Origin: a virus
Direction: 5' to 3' (one strand)
IMG/VR virus record: IMGVR_UViG_3300009192_000001
Coordinates: 1-33,308 of that record
Length of the DNA: 33,308 bases
In this document: positions 1 through 5,875 of the stretch, piece after piece
Position numbering within the stretch: the first letter of the stretch is position 1
Layout: each line of letters starts with the position of its first letter
Made by a program: the position numbers and the translations under genes
The notes under the pieces: model-generated
What the model was told of the DNA's origin: nothing
Seen by the model: the letters and a program-made list of their open reading frames with translations, nothing else
Database searches by the model: none

Positions 1-34
1 TGAATAGCCCGAAATGAATACATAAAATAATTAC

Positions 35-1387
35 TTAAAAACGCCAAATGATTTCGACGTTTTCATTATTGATATAAATCTGTTCTATAAAGTTGTTGAT
101 TATAATTTGTTTTTCTTTAAACTCTAATGTTTCAAATAAATCATCTATCGCAGTTAAAGTTACTTCACGAGAAAGAGATTCTTCTGATCTTTGTTGTTTA
201 AGAAGGAGTTTTTCTTTTTCTAAATTAAGTTTTTCCATTTGTTGTTCTAAAAGGTTTCTACTTATATTTGTAGTGTTCATAAATAAATCAAGCAAACGTT
301 CCATTTTTTTATCTATATCTTTAATTAGTTTTGCGTAATTAATCTTTTTCTCTTTTTTGTGAGTTTGTTTTTTTTCTTCAGTTAAACTTTTTAATTCAGA
401 AATAACAACTTCTTCAAGTTTTTTTCTGGACCAGGTTTTATTCATACATCTTTCTTCATATTCAGCTGGGAATCTCTTTGCTCTACAAATGTAGTAATAA
501 TATCTTTTGGATTCAACATCTTTAGATTTACCTGTACTATAGGCTACATAATTCTCTCCGCAACAAGAACAGGTTATAAGACCTGATAAAAGACTTTGTT
601 TAGCTTTATGGGCATTATGCCCCTTGTGACGTTCCAAAAGCACCTGTACACGTTTAAACTGTTCTGATGAAATGATAGGCTCATGTTGACCTTCGTATTC
701 TTTTCCTGCAAATGTTACACGCCCTATATATAATATATTAGAAAGAATGTCCCTATATCGTCTGAATCTCCAAATGGGATAACCTTCCTCCTTTAATATC
801 TCCTGTACCCTAGTGATTGAATGGTATTGCTCATATAAGTCAAAAACTCTCTTAATGTGTTTAGCTTCATCAGTTTTTATTATTAAATATCCATTTTCTC
901 TTGTGTAACCAGATGGATCATAGTCTCCACCGTTTCCTCTTAAACCATTTTCAGCTCGTTTGATATGTCCCATTCTCATTCGTTCTGCAATTGTTTCACG
1001 TTCTAATTGGGCAAATACAGACAGAATACCAATCATCGCTTTACCAAATGGTGTGGAAGTATCTAATGTTTCTGTGATAGATACAAAATCTACATTGCTT
1101 TTCAAAAAATGCTCTTCAATTAATTCTAATGTGTCCCTTTGAGAACGTGATAGCCTATCTAATTTGTATACAACAACTACATCTATATTTTTTAAATCGT
1201 TTAAAAGTTTTTTTATACTTGGTCGTTCTAAATTTGAACCAGAATAACCACCGTCTATATATTCATCATAGACGTCCCAATTTTTAGCCTTGCAAAACGC
1301 TCTTATTCTTTCTCGTTGAACCTCTATACTATAATTTTCAACTTGGTCCTGCGTACTAACACGAATATATATAGCTGCTTTAGTCAA
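35..1387 (-). CDS. int: Large serine recombinase (phage integrase)
   Basis: Site-specific recombinase that would join phage and host attachment sites through a 5'-phosphoserine link. The 450-residue protein has the N-terminal resolvase fold with IYIRVSTQDQ (catalytic Ser11), then the conserved KLDRLSR and FAQLERETIAERM stretches to about residue 135. A 'recombinase' DNA-binding domain follows, then a zinc ribbon with Cys273, Cys276, Cys301 and Cys314, and a Lys/Glu-rich coiled coil near residues 315-430. Length is usual for large serine integrases. I chose TTG at 1387 because AAAGGTGA lies five bases upstream; an upstream in-frame GTG at 1396 falls inside that binding site. The gene starts 18 bases after the repressor stop, so the two are probably co-transcribed. 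It ends 34 bases from the window edge. An attachment site is likely near one end of the gene, but its core cannot be identified without the other junction. Confidence 0.95.
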   Translation of the reverse strand: MTKAAIYIRVSTQDQVENYSIEVQRERIRAFCKAKNWDVYDEYIDGGYSGSNLERPSIKKLLNDLKNIDVVVVYKLDRLSRSQRDTLELIEEHFLKSNVDFVSITETLDTSTPFGKAMIGILSVFAQLERETIAERMRMGHIKRAENGLRGNGGDYDPSGYTRENGYLIIKTDEAKHIKRVFDLYEQYHSITRVQEILKEEGYPIWRFRRYRDILSNILYIGRVTFAGKEYEGQHEPIISSEQFKRVQVLLERHKGHNAHKAKQSLLSGLITCSCCGENYVAYSTGKSKDVESKRYYYYICRAKRFPAEYEERCMNKTWSRKKLEEVVISELKSLTEEKKQTHKKEKKINYAKLIKDIDKKMERLLDLFMNTTNISRNLLEQQMEKLNLEKEKLLLKQQRSEESLSREVTLTAIDDLFETLEFKEKQIIINNFIEQIYINNENVEIIWRF

Positions 1388-1405
1388 AATAATCACCTTT
1401 TACAT

Positions 1406-2062
1406 TTAAAATTTAGCGTTAAGAGGTGCCATATACCAAACTAATTTTCCTTTTACTACAACAGGAGTGTGTTCTTGTGTTTTAGAATCATAAAATTGTG
1501 TTTTATATTCAGGATTATAACTTTCAGGTTCTAAAGTAATTCCATCTTGGAACCTATAAAATCTTTTTAGAGTTGCATCAAATCCATTAACCGCAACTGC
1601 AGCAATATCTCCATTTTTAATTTCAACATCTGGATCTATCAACGCTAACATATTCGGTGGTATTACTTTACTCATACTATCGCCAATTACTCTTAATAAA
1701 AAAGCATGTGGATGACAATCTGTAATTTCAACTGGAACATTAATCCATTCTTCCACAGCGACCATTTCAAGAGGAGTGCCTGCTGCTATTGATCCTAGCA
1801 ATGGAATAGCTTTGCAATTATTTTTAATTTCAGGTTGATTAGGTCTAATGTGAGTGACATTAGTATCTTGATCCTCAATGATATCGCTTTTTAAAATTCC
1901 AAAATGATCAGCGATTTTTTGGATAGCTCCCATTCTTGGTTCTTTTAGTCCCTTTTCCCAAGTTGATACGGCTTTATCTGAAACGCCAGCTATTTCCCCA
2001 AATTCTTTTTGCGAAAGATTATGTTTATCCCTTAATTTTTTTATATTTTTTCCTATGCTCAT
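1406..2062 (-). CDS. CI/LexA-type phage repressor with S24 self-cleavage domain
   Basis: Transcriptional repressor of the lytic genes, 218 residues. Residues 3-62 form an XRE-type helix-turn-helix (LSQKEFGEIAGVSDKAVSTW). Residues about 85-215 are a peptidase S24/LexA domain with the cleavage pair Ala94-Gly95 in SIAAGTP, nucleophile Ser129 in GDSM and general-base Lys166 in TLKRFY. All parts needed for RecA-stimulated self-cleavage are present, so SOS induction is expected. I chose ATG at 2062 because GGAGGT lies six bases upstream; a longer reading from TTG at 2080 would place the binding site inside the gene. It is divergent from the Cro-like gene, and its promoter overlaps an operator half, which suggests self-regulation. 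Confidence 0.95.
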   Translation of the reverse strand: MSIGKNIKKLRDKHNLSQKEFGEIAGVSDKAVSTWEKGLKEPRMGAIQKIADHFGILKSDIIEDQDTNVTHIRPNQPEIKNNCKAIPLLGSIAAGTPLEMVAVEEWINVPVEITDCHPHAFLLRVIGDSMSKVIPPNMLALIDPDVEIKNGDIAAVAVNGFDATLKRFYRFQDGITLEPESYNPEYKTQFYDSKTQEHTPVVVKGKLVWYMAPLNAKF

Positions 2063-2095
2063 ATTAGTGACCTCCGTCAACTTTATACCTATAAT

Positions 2096-2124
2096 ATTAT
2101 ACTAAAAGTAGAGTTTATTCAATA
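2096..2124 (-). promoter_or_regulatory. Probable repressor-integrase promoter
   Basis: On the minus strand, TATTGA (plus 2119-2124) and a perfect TATAAT (plus 2096-2101) are 17 bases apart, 33 bases before the repressor ATG. The -10 box overlaps the operator at 2098-2112, so repressor binding here would block its own transcription. The -35 is weak, which would fit a need for activation. Confidence 0.6.
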
Positions 2125-2217
2125 AAAAGTCGGAAAAATTCTACTTTTAATTATTTTAAATGGTATAAAAGTAGATTAATATAGTTTTATCGGTGTTGAC
2201 ATTCTACTTTTAGTAGA
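2098..2217. promoter_or_regulatory. Operator array of the lysogeny switch
   Basis: Four copies of the 10-mer TAAAAGTAGA or its complement lie between the divergent genes: 2103-2112 (forward), 2140-2149 (reverse), 2166-2175 (forward) and 2203-2212 (reverse). At 2203-2217 the site is a full perfect dyad, TCTAC-TTTTA-GTAGA. At 2098-2112 it is a dyad with one mismatch (TATACTAAAAGTAGA). The two inner copies are half-sites. The four are placed exactly symmetrically around 2157.5. This is not the Gram-positive LexA box, so it is presumably specific to the phage repressor and Cro-like protein. Confidence 0.8.
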
Positions 2218-2224
2218 TTATTAT
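2196..2224 (+). promoter_or_regulatory. Early lytic promoter
   Basis: Consensus TTGACA (2196-2201) and TATTAT (2219-2224) are separated by exactly 17 bases. The perfect operator dyad at 2203-2217 fills the spacer, so a bound repressor would exclude RNA polymerase. The -10 box overlaps an ATG at 2223, which shows that this ATG cannot be the start of the Cro-like gene; transcription should begin near 2231. Confidence 0.85.
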
Positions 2225-2258
2225 GAGTTTACAAGCGAATAGAAACGAGGTGAAAGTG

Positions 2259-2495
2259 ATGATTCTCACTATTAAACAAGCGCGATTACTAAAAGGATTT
2301 ACTCAAAATGAAATGGCGCAACAGCTAAATGTCCATGTTCAGACATATAGAAACATGGAAAATCATCCTGATGAGGTGACTGTAGGAAATGCAAAGAAAA
2401 TTTGTGATTTGCTAGACATTAGTTATGATCAAATTTTTTTTAATGTAGACTCTACTTTAAGTAGAGTTAGTGGTGGAGTCACTCTTGAAATGTAG
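2259..2495 (+). CDS. Cro-like XRE-family regulator
   Basis: Small DNA-binding protein of 78 residues with one XRE helix-turn-helix: LTIKQARLLKGFTQNEMAQQ is followed by a recognition helix around NVHVQTYRNMENHP. Its position as the first gene under the early promoter, opposite the repressor, suggests the Cro role of shutting off repressor synthesis, or it may be a second early regulator. The start is ATG at 2259 with GAGGTG six bases upstream; the earlier in-frame ATG at 2223 lies within the promoter. The 3' end contains another operator copy (2451-2465). The function is inferred from fold and position. Confidence 0.85.
   Translation: MILTIKQARLLKGFTQNEMAQQLNVHVQTYRNMENHPDEVTVGNAKKICDLLDISYDQIFFNVDSTLSRVSGGVTLEM
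2451..2465. promoter_or_regulatory. Operator copy inside the Cro-like gene
   Basis: TCTAC-TTTAA-GTAGA is a 15-base dyad with both five-base arms identical to the perfect operator at 2203-2217; only the central five bases differ. It encodes Ser-Thr-Leu-Ser-Arg in the Cro-like protein. It lies about 245 bases from the perfect operator and just before the next gene, so it could act as a roadblock or a looping partner. Confidence 0.7.
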
Positions 2496-2507
2496 AAGGT
2501 GTATGAA

Positions 2508-2741
2508 ATGATTATTAGAGAAGGTATTGAGGTAACGAGAATTACATTAGATGGTTATGAATTACCGATTCCAGAAGGGTATTCTGAATTTCTACTTCGT
2601 GCTGGATATTGGGGATACGGTGAAGAAGTAGAAAAAATAAATCGCGAGGAAATTTTGTCGAATTATGACAGGGAAGTGGTCATGAAAGATGGGAAATTAC
2701 GAACGATATTAACTTATAAAGGAAAAAAGAAAGGGAGGTGA
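2508..2741 (+). CDS. Small early protein, unknown function
   Basis: Not recognised. It is a 77-residue soluble protein with no membrane segment or signal peptide. The sequence begins MIIREGIEVTRITLDGYE and ends in a Lys-rich tail (KGKKKGR). The start is ATG at 2508 with AAGGTG six bases upstream; an in-frame GTG at 2499 lies within that binding site. It is the second gene of the early operon, and its stop codon overlaps the ribosome binding site of the next gene, so the two are probably translationally linked. Confidence 0.75.
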   Translation: MIIREGIEVTRITLDGYELPIPEGYSEFLLRAGYWGYGEEVEKINREEILSNYDREVVMKDGKLRTILTYKGKKKGR

Positions 2742-2747
2742 CCATTT

Positions 2748-2915
2748 ATGAATGGAGTATTATCTGCAAGCAAATTAATGAAAGCATCAGAGGTTGTAAG
2801 AAAATGTGCAGAAATGAGAAATAGTCCAGCGTTATTACTTATTACTGAATTAGAAGCAAAGTGTCAGTTAAGGGAAATGAACCGTAAGGTTTCATCTCGA
2901 AGGGAGGTGAGTTAA
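2748..2915 (+). CDS. Small early protein of 55 residues, unknown function
   Basis: Starts MNGVLSASKLMKASEVVRKC and is probably almost all helical, with a basic C-terminus (NRKVSSRREVS). An excellent GGAGGTGA lies six bases before the ATG at 2748. The stop directly abuts the TTG start of the next gene, and the last codons double as that gene's ribosome binding site. No family recognised. The strong initiation signal and snug fit between neighbours make it a real gene despite its size. Confidence 0.75.
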   Translation: MNGVLSASKLMKASEVVRKCAEMRNSPALLLITELEAKCQLREMNRKVSSRREVS

Positions 2916-3266
2916 TTGAAGGAAGTAACGTTGGTTTTTAAATCAGGTGCAAAGGTTAGTTTTACGGCAGCGCAATTTAAAACATTTAAAAATAGCTTTG
3001 GTTTTTTATCAGGAATTGAATATGAAGGCGCAACTGGAAAGGTACCATTCCACATTGGTGTGAGTAATATCGATGCAATACTTGTGGAAGACATTGCTGA
3101 AGAGGAATCTATTAAGGAGCCTGATCATCCAATTGCAGATTTCTATGGTTGTGAAATTCAGCAAGATGATAAGTATTTTATGTTTGGACAGGATGTCGTA
3201 CTTAGAGAAAATTTAACGGACTACTTAATTGAGCAACAAAATGTTGAATGTTTTCGAGCTGTATAA
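2916..3266 (+). CDS. Conserved-type early phage protein, unknown function
   Basis: A 116-residue acidic soluble protein. The N-terminal half (KEVTLVFKSGAKVSFTAAQF) looks like a small beta-rich domain, and a charged linker (EEESIKEPDHP) separates it from a second part ending in Phe-Arg-Ala-Val. The start is TTG at 2916, preceded by GGGAGGTGA with five bases between. It follows the previous stop without a gap. A 35-codon gene in another frame begins inside its 3' end (3241). I do not recognise a family with certainty. Confidence 0.8.
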   Translation: MKEVTLVFKSGAKVSFTAAQFKTFKNSFGFLSGIEYEGATGKVPFHIGVSNIDAILVEDIAEEESIKEPDHPIADFYGCEIQQDDKYFMFGQDVVLRENLTDYLIEQQNVECFRAV

Positions 3267-3348
3267 AAAGGAGAAACCGCCAGTTGGGGCTGACGGTCCA
3301 ATAAAAACACATGTTGAGGTCATTATAGCATGGAATTTGGTGATGTAA
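3241..3348 (+). CDS. Candidate 35-residue small protein overlapping two genes
   Basis: Reading ATG at 3241 gives a 35-residue peptide that begins MLNVFELYKKEKPPVGADGP and ends AWNLVM. It overlaps the end of the preceding gene by 26 bases in a different frame and stops exactly one base before the ATG of the SNF2 ATPase. It fills what would otherwise be an 82-base gap. No good ribosome binding site is visible, so it would depend on translation arriving from the upstream gene. It could work as a protein or only as a device that passes ribosomes to the ATPase start, which also lacks a strong binding site. No family assigned. Confidence 0.5.
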   Translation: MLNVFELYKKEKPPVGADGPIKTHVEVIIAWNLVM

Positions 3349-4572
3349 ATGAAACTATTTCCGCACCAAGATAGAGCGTTGAACGATACCTATAAACATA
3401 ATCGTGTTGCGTACTACCTTGATATGGGTCTAGGAAAGACCTTTGTAGGCTCTGAAAAGATGTGGGAACTAAATACACCGTATAACTTATTAATCTGTCA
3501 GAAGTCCAAAATAGACGACTGGAAAGAGCATTTTGAACAACATTATGACTACAAGGTAATCGTGTTCGATAAACAATGTATGGAAGAAATTCCGGAAGAA
3601 AGTGTTCTAATCGTTAATTATGAACGTGCATGGCGACGTGAAGAATTATTGAAGTTAAATAATTTCACACTCATGTTGGACGAGTCTTCAAAAATTAAAA
3701 ACGATAAGTCCAAACAAACAAAATTTATTTTGAGATTAAATGCTGAAAACATCATATTGCTATCAGGAACACCGACGGGTGGAAAGTATGAAGAATTATG
3801 GTCACAACTTCACTTGTTAGGTTGGAAGATTGCTCAAAAGTTGTTTTTAAAACAATTTGTAGTCCAGGAGTGGGACGACAGGAACAGTAAATACAAAATC
3901 ACCGGTTATAAAAATGTCGACCGTTTAAAAGCGAAATTAAAGCAATACGGTGCGGTGTTTATGAAGACTGAGGAAGTATTTGATTTACCAGAAACAACGG
4001 ATGTGAAAGTAAAAATACCTGGTACCAAAATGTATACGGAATTTAAGAAGCATCACATTGTTGAAATTGGCAAAGAGTTACTTCTCGGTGACACACCTGC
4101 AGCTAAGAAATTGTATTTACGACAATTAGCCGGAAGTTATAACGAAAACAAACTGCAGTATGTAAAGGACCTGATTGAAAGTACGAATGACCGAATTATT
4201 ATCTTTTACAACTTTAAAAAAGAATATGAAGCATTAGTGGATTTAATCGAAAAACCAATTAGTACGGTTAACGGAAGTCTTAAAGATTTAACAGCTTATG
4301 AGAAATTCGAAAACAGCGTAACGTTGATTCAATATCAAGCCGGAGCGATGGGATTGAACTTACAGAAAGCCAATAAGATTGTGTATTTTACGCTAACAGA
4401 TAAGAGTGAGTTATTTGAGCAAAGTAAGAAACGAACACACCGTATTGGACAAGAAAGGCCTTGTTTCTATTATTACTTGCTTACAGATGGATCGATAGAA
4501 TGGCGTATGTTAGACGTGCTAAAAGAGCGTAAGGATTACACAGATGCGTTATTTGAGAAGGAGGAAATATAA
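3349..4572 (+). CDS. SNF2-family DNA-dependent ATPase (phage helicase-like)
   Basis: Superfamily 2 ATPase of 407 residues, likely a DNA translocase or remodeller used in phage replication or recombination. Motif Q-like FPHQDRAL starts the protein. Walker A is DMGLGKT (Lys30), the Walker B/DExx box is LDESSKIK (Asp111, Glu112) and motif III is SGTPTGG (from Ser139). The C-terminal RecA-like lobe has QAGAMGLNLQ and motif VI QSKKRTHRIGQ (residues 358-368), typical of the SNF2 group. The protein is short, near the minimal two-lobe core, with no accessory domain. The start ATG abuts the stop of the small gene at 3241-3348 and has only a weak binding site, so coupled translation is likely. The VRR-NUC nuclease lies a few genes downstream, a common phage association. 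Confidence 0.93.
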   Translation: MKLFPHQDRALNDTYKHNRVAYYLDMGLGKTFVGSEKMWELNTPYNLLICQKSKIDDWKEHFEQHYDYKVIVFDKQCMEEIPEESVLIVNYERAWRREELLKLNNFTLMLDESSKIKNDKSKQTKFILRLNAENIILLSGTPTGGKYEELWSQLHLLGWKIAQKLFLKQFVVQEWDDRNSKYKITGYKNVDRLKAKLKQYGAVFMKTEEVFDLPETTDVKVKIPGTKMYTEFKKHHIVEIGKELLLGDTPAAKKLYLRQLAGSYNENKLQYVKDLIESTNDRIIIFYNFKKEYEALVDLIEKPISTVNGSLKDLTAYEKFENSVTLIQYQAGAMGLNLQKANKIVYFTLTDKSELFEQSKKRTHRIGQERPCFYYYLLTDGSIEWRMLDVLKERKDYTDALFEKEEI

Positions 4573-4776
4573 ATGGCTAAATTTACACCGGAACAAATTG
4601 AACGTGCAGCCGCTAACGGTATTAGTAAACAACTGTTATATGAACGCACAAGTAAAAAAGGAAAAATGAGCATAGAAGAAGCCATAACTACACCTAAGAT
4701 GTCAAAAGCGGAAGCTGGACGTAAAGGGAAAGAAAATGGACCTGATTTTACTTTTAAACGAGGTGACCTTAAATGA
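4573..4776 (+). CDS. Small helix-turn-helix-like protein
   Basis: A 67-residue protein with the pattern EQIERAAANGISKQLLYERT followed by MSIEEAITTP, which resembles short helix-turn-helix modules seen in phage regulators and nuclease-linked proteins. The second half is basic (KMSKAEAGRKGKENG). It starts at ATG 4573 right after the ATPase stop, with GGAGG eight to nine bases upstream. It overlaps the next gene by four bases (ATGA). DNA binding is inferred from the sequence pattern; the target is unknown. Confidence 0.7.
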   Translation: MAKFTPEQIERAAANGISKQLLYERTSKKGKMSIEEAITTPKMSKAEAGRKGKENGPDFTFKRGDLK

Positions 4777-5087
4777 ATGAAGTACAAGCGTTTGAAAATA
4801 AGTATTTAGCGGTTATGACAGCAATTGCAATTCACACTCAACAAGAAAAGAATCTTGCAGCGCAGTCTAAAAAGCTAAAAGAAGAACTTGAAAAGGCAAT
4901 GGATGAACACAGTATTACATCTATTGATAATGACTTAATCAAGATTACTAGAGTTGAAGCAACTACTTCAACAACGATAGATGTAACAAAGTTAAAAGCT
5001 GAAGAACCAGAGCTGTACGGTGAATTACTTGGTGATTATCCAAAAGTATCAAATCGAAAAGCTCACGTGAAATTTACGGTGAAGTAG
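4773..5087 (+). CDS. Coiled-coil early phage protein (Gp157-like layout)
   Basis: A 104-residue protein. Residues about 5-50 form a helix or coiled coil (QQEKNLAAQSKKLKEELEKA). A beta-rich part follows (LIKITRVEATTSTTIDVTKL), then a charged tail. This layout, and its place between the SNF2 ATPase and the nuclease/RecA-like genes, resembles Siphovirus Gp157-type proteins. The similarity is in architecture only, and this protein is shorter. It starts at ATG 4773 in an ATGA overlap with the previous stop, with GAGGTGA five bases upstream. Confidence 0.65.
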   Translation: MNEVQAFENKYLAVMTAIAIHTQQEKNLAAQSKKLKEELEKAMDEHSITSIDNDLIKITRVEATTSTTIDVTKLKAEEPELYGELLGDYPKVSNRKAHVKFTVK

Positions 5088-5098
5088 GGGAGACGAGT

Positions 5099-5302
5099 AT
5101 GAATAAACAGTTAAAAACACAAGTTTCATATTTGGTTATGATGGGGAATTTATTTGTTTCTAATTTAGAAGTATTAACTGTAACTAGAAACATTGAGAAT
5201 GCTAGAAAGTTTGACAGTGTAAATGCTGAGAGAGCAGCTAAAGAACTCGGTGGAGTAGTAGTTCAAAGAACGGTTGAGTACGAAGTGATTCTACATGCGT
5301 GA
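5099..5302 (+). CDS. Small early protein of 67 residues, unknown function
   Basis: Not recognised. The order of segments (YLVMMGNLFVSNLEVLTVT, then NIENARKFDSVNAERAAKEL, then VVVQRTVEYEVIL) suggests a compact beta-alpha-beta fold, as in several tiny phage early proteins. GGGGAGA lies just before ATG 5099. The 3' end overlaps the VRR-NUC start by eight bases, which places it in the same operon. Confidence 0.65.
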   Translation: MNKQLKTQVSYLVMMGNLFVSNLEVLTVTRNIENARKFDSVNAERAAKELGGVVVQRTVEYEVILHA

Positions 5303-5573
5303 ATCAGCATTTCAAAAACAAGTCATTAAATTCTTAAAAGAGCAAGATGTTTGGCACGTAAAGTATTGGGCTGGATCTCAGTACACGAAAGAAGGTATTC
5401 CAGATATTTTAGCTTGTATAAATGGTGTGTTTCATGGAATCGAGTTGAAAACTGATGTTGGGGTTCCAAGTAAATTACAACTCTATAACATTCGAAAGAT
5501 AAATGATTCAGGCGGTGAAGCTTACATTTTAAGACCGAAGGACTTTGAGTCCTGGAAAGAAAGGTGGTTCTGA
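5295..5573 (+). CDS. VRR-NUC domain nuclease
   Basis: A stand-alone PD-(D/E)XK-type nuclease of 92 residues, the usual size for phage VRR-NUC proteins. The core motif is GIPDILACINGVFHGIELK: Asp37, Glu50 and Lys52 form the metal-binding and catalytic set, and Gln in PSKLQ follows. The family includes Holliday-junction resolvases and FAN1-type nucleases, and stand-alone phage members commonly sit next to SNF2-type ATPases as here. It starts at ATG 5295, inside the end of the preceding gene. It probably processes branched DNA during replication or recombination; the exact substrate is inferred. Confidence 0.92.
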   Translation: MRESAFQKQVIKFLKEQDVWHVKYWAGSQYTKEGIPDILACINGVFHGIELKTDVGVPSKLQLYNIRKINDSGGEAYILRPKDFESWKERWF

Positions 5574-5875
5574 TGGATAAACCAAAGGAAAAGCAAGTCT
5601 TAATTGAAATTGGTAATGTTCGTGTAAAAGAATATGACAGTTTAAATGTTGTAGTAGAAAGGCTTGAAAAGCCATTAAGTAAATCAAACATTGAATCCGT
5701 ATCGAAATGGAGATTTAAAGGGTATGCAAAGAGCATTCACAGTGCTTTGAAATACATTATTAACAGTGAGCTATTAATCGATAAGAGCAAAGTCGAAGAC
5801 TTACAGTCCTATGTTGAACAAGTTGAGAAATCAAACGAGACGGTATTAAGTGCCGTTAAGGAAGTGATGGAATGA
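5573..5875 (+). CDS. Early phage protein, unknown function
   Basis: A 100-residue protein with a short beta segment (KQVLIEIGNVRVKEYDSLNV), then KWRFKGYAKSIHSALKYI and a C-terminal helix that may form a coiled coil (VEDLQSYVEQVEKSNETV). The start is ATG 5573, which overlaps the nuclease stop (TGATG) and has AAAGGTGG five bases upstream; an in-frame GTG at 5564 lies within the binding site. Its tight packing between the VRR-NUC gene and the nuclease-ATPase fusion suggests a helper role in DNA metabolism. No family assigned. Confidence 0.75.
   Translation: MDKPKEKQVLIEIGNVRVKEYDSLNVVVERLEKPLSKSNIESVSKWRFKGYAKSIHSALKYIINSELLIDKSKVEDLQSYVEQVEKSNETVLSAVKEVME

Noticed and set aside
960-1142. Plus-strand open frame opposite the integrase
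   Set aside because: It is a shadow of the conserved resolvase domain and has no ribosome binding site or family resemblance.
2098-2217. Host LexA (SOS) boxes in the switch region
   Set aside because: The dyads have TCTAC/GTAGA arms and do not match the Gram-positive CGAAC-N4-GTTCG form, so they are phage operators.
2223-2258. Longer Cro-like protein starting at ATG 2223
   Set aside because: This ATG overlaps the -10 box of the early promoter and has no ribosome binding site; ATG 2259 has a good one.
3276-3297. Hairpin ACCGCCAG-TTGGGG-CTGACGGT as a terminator
   Set aside because: The stem has an internal C-A mismatch, no T-run follows, and it lies within the 35-codon frame; a terminator here would also cut off the ATPase gene.
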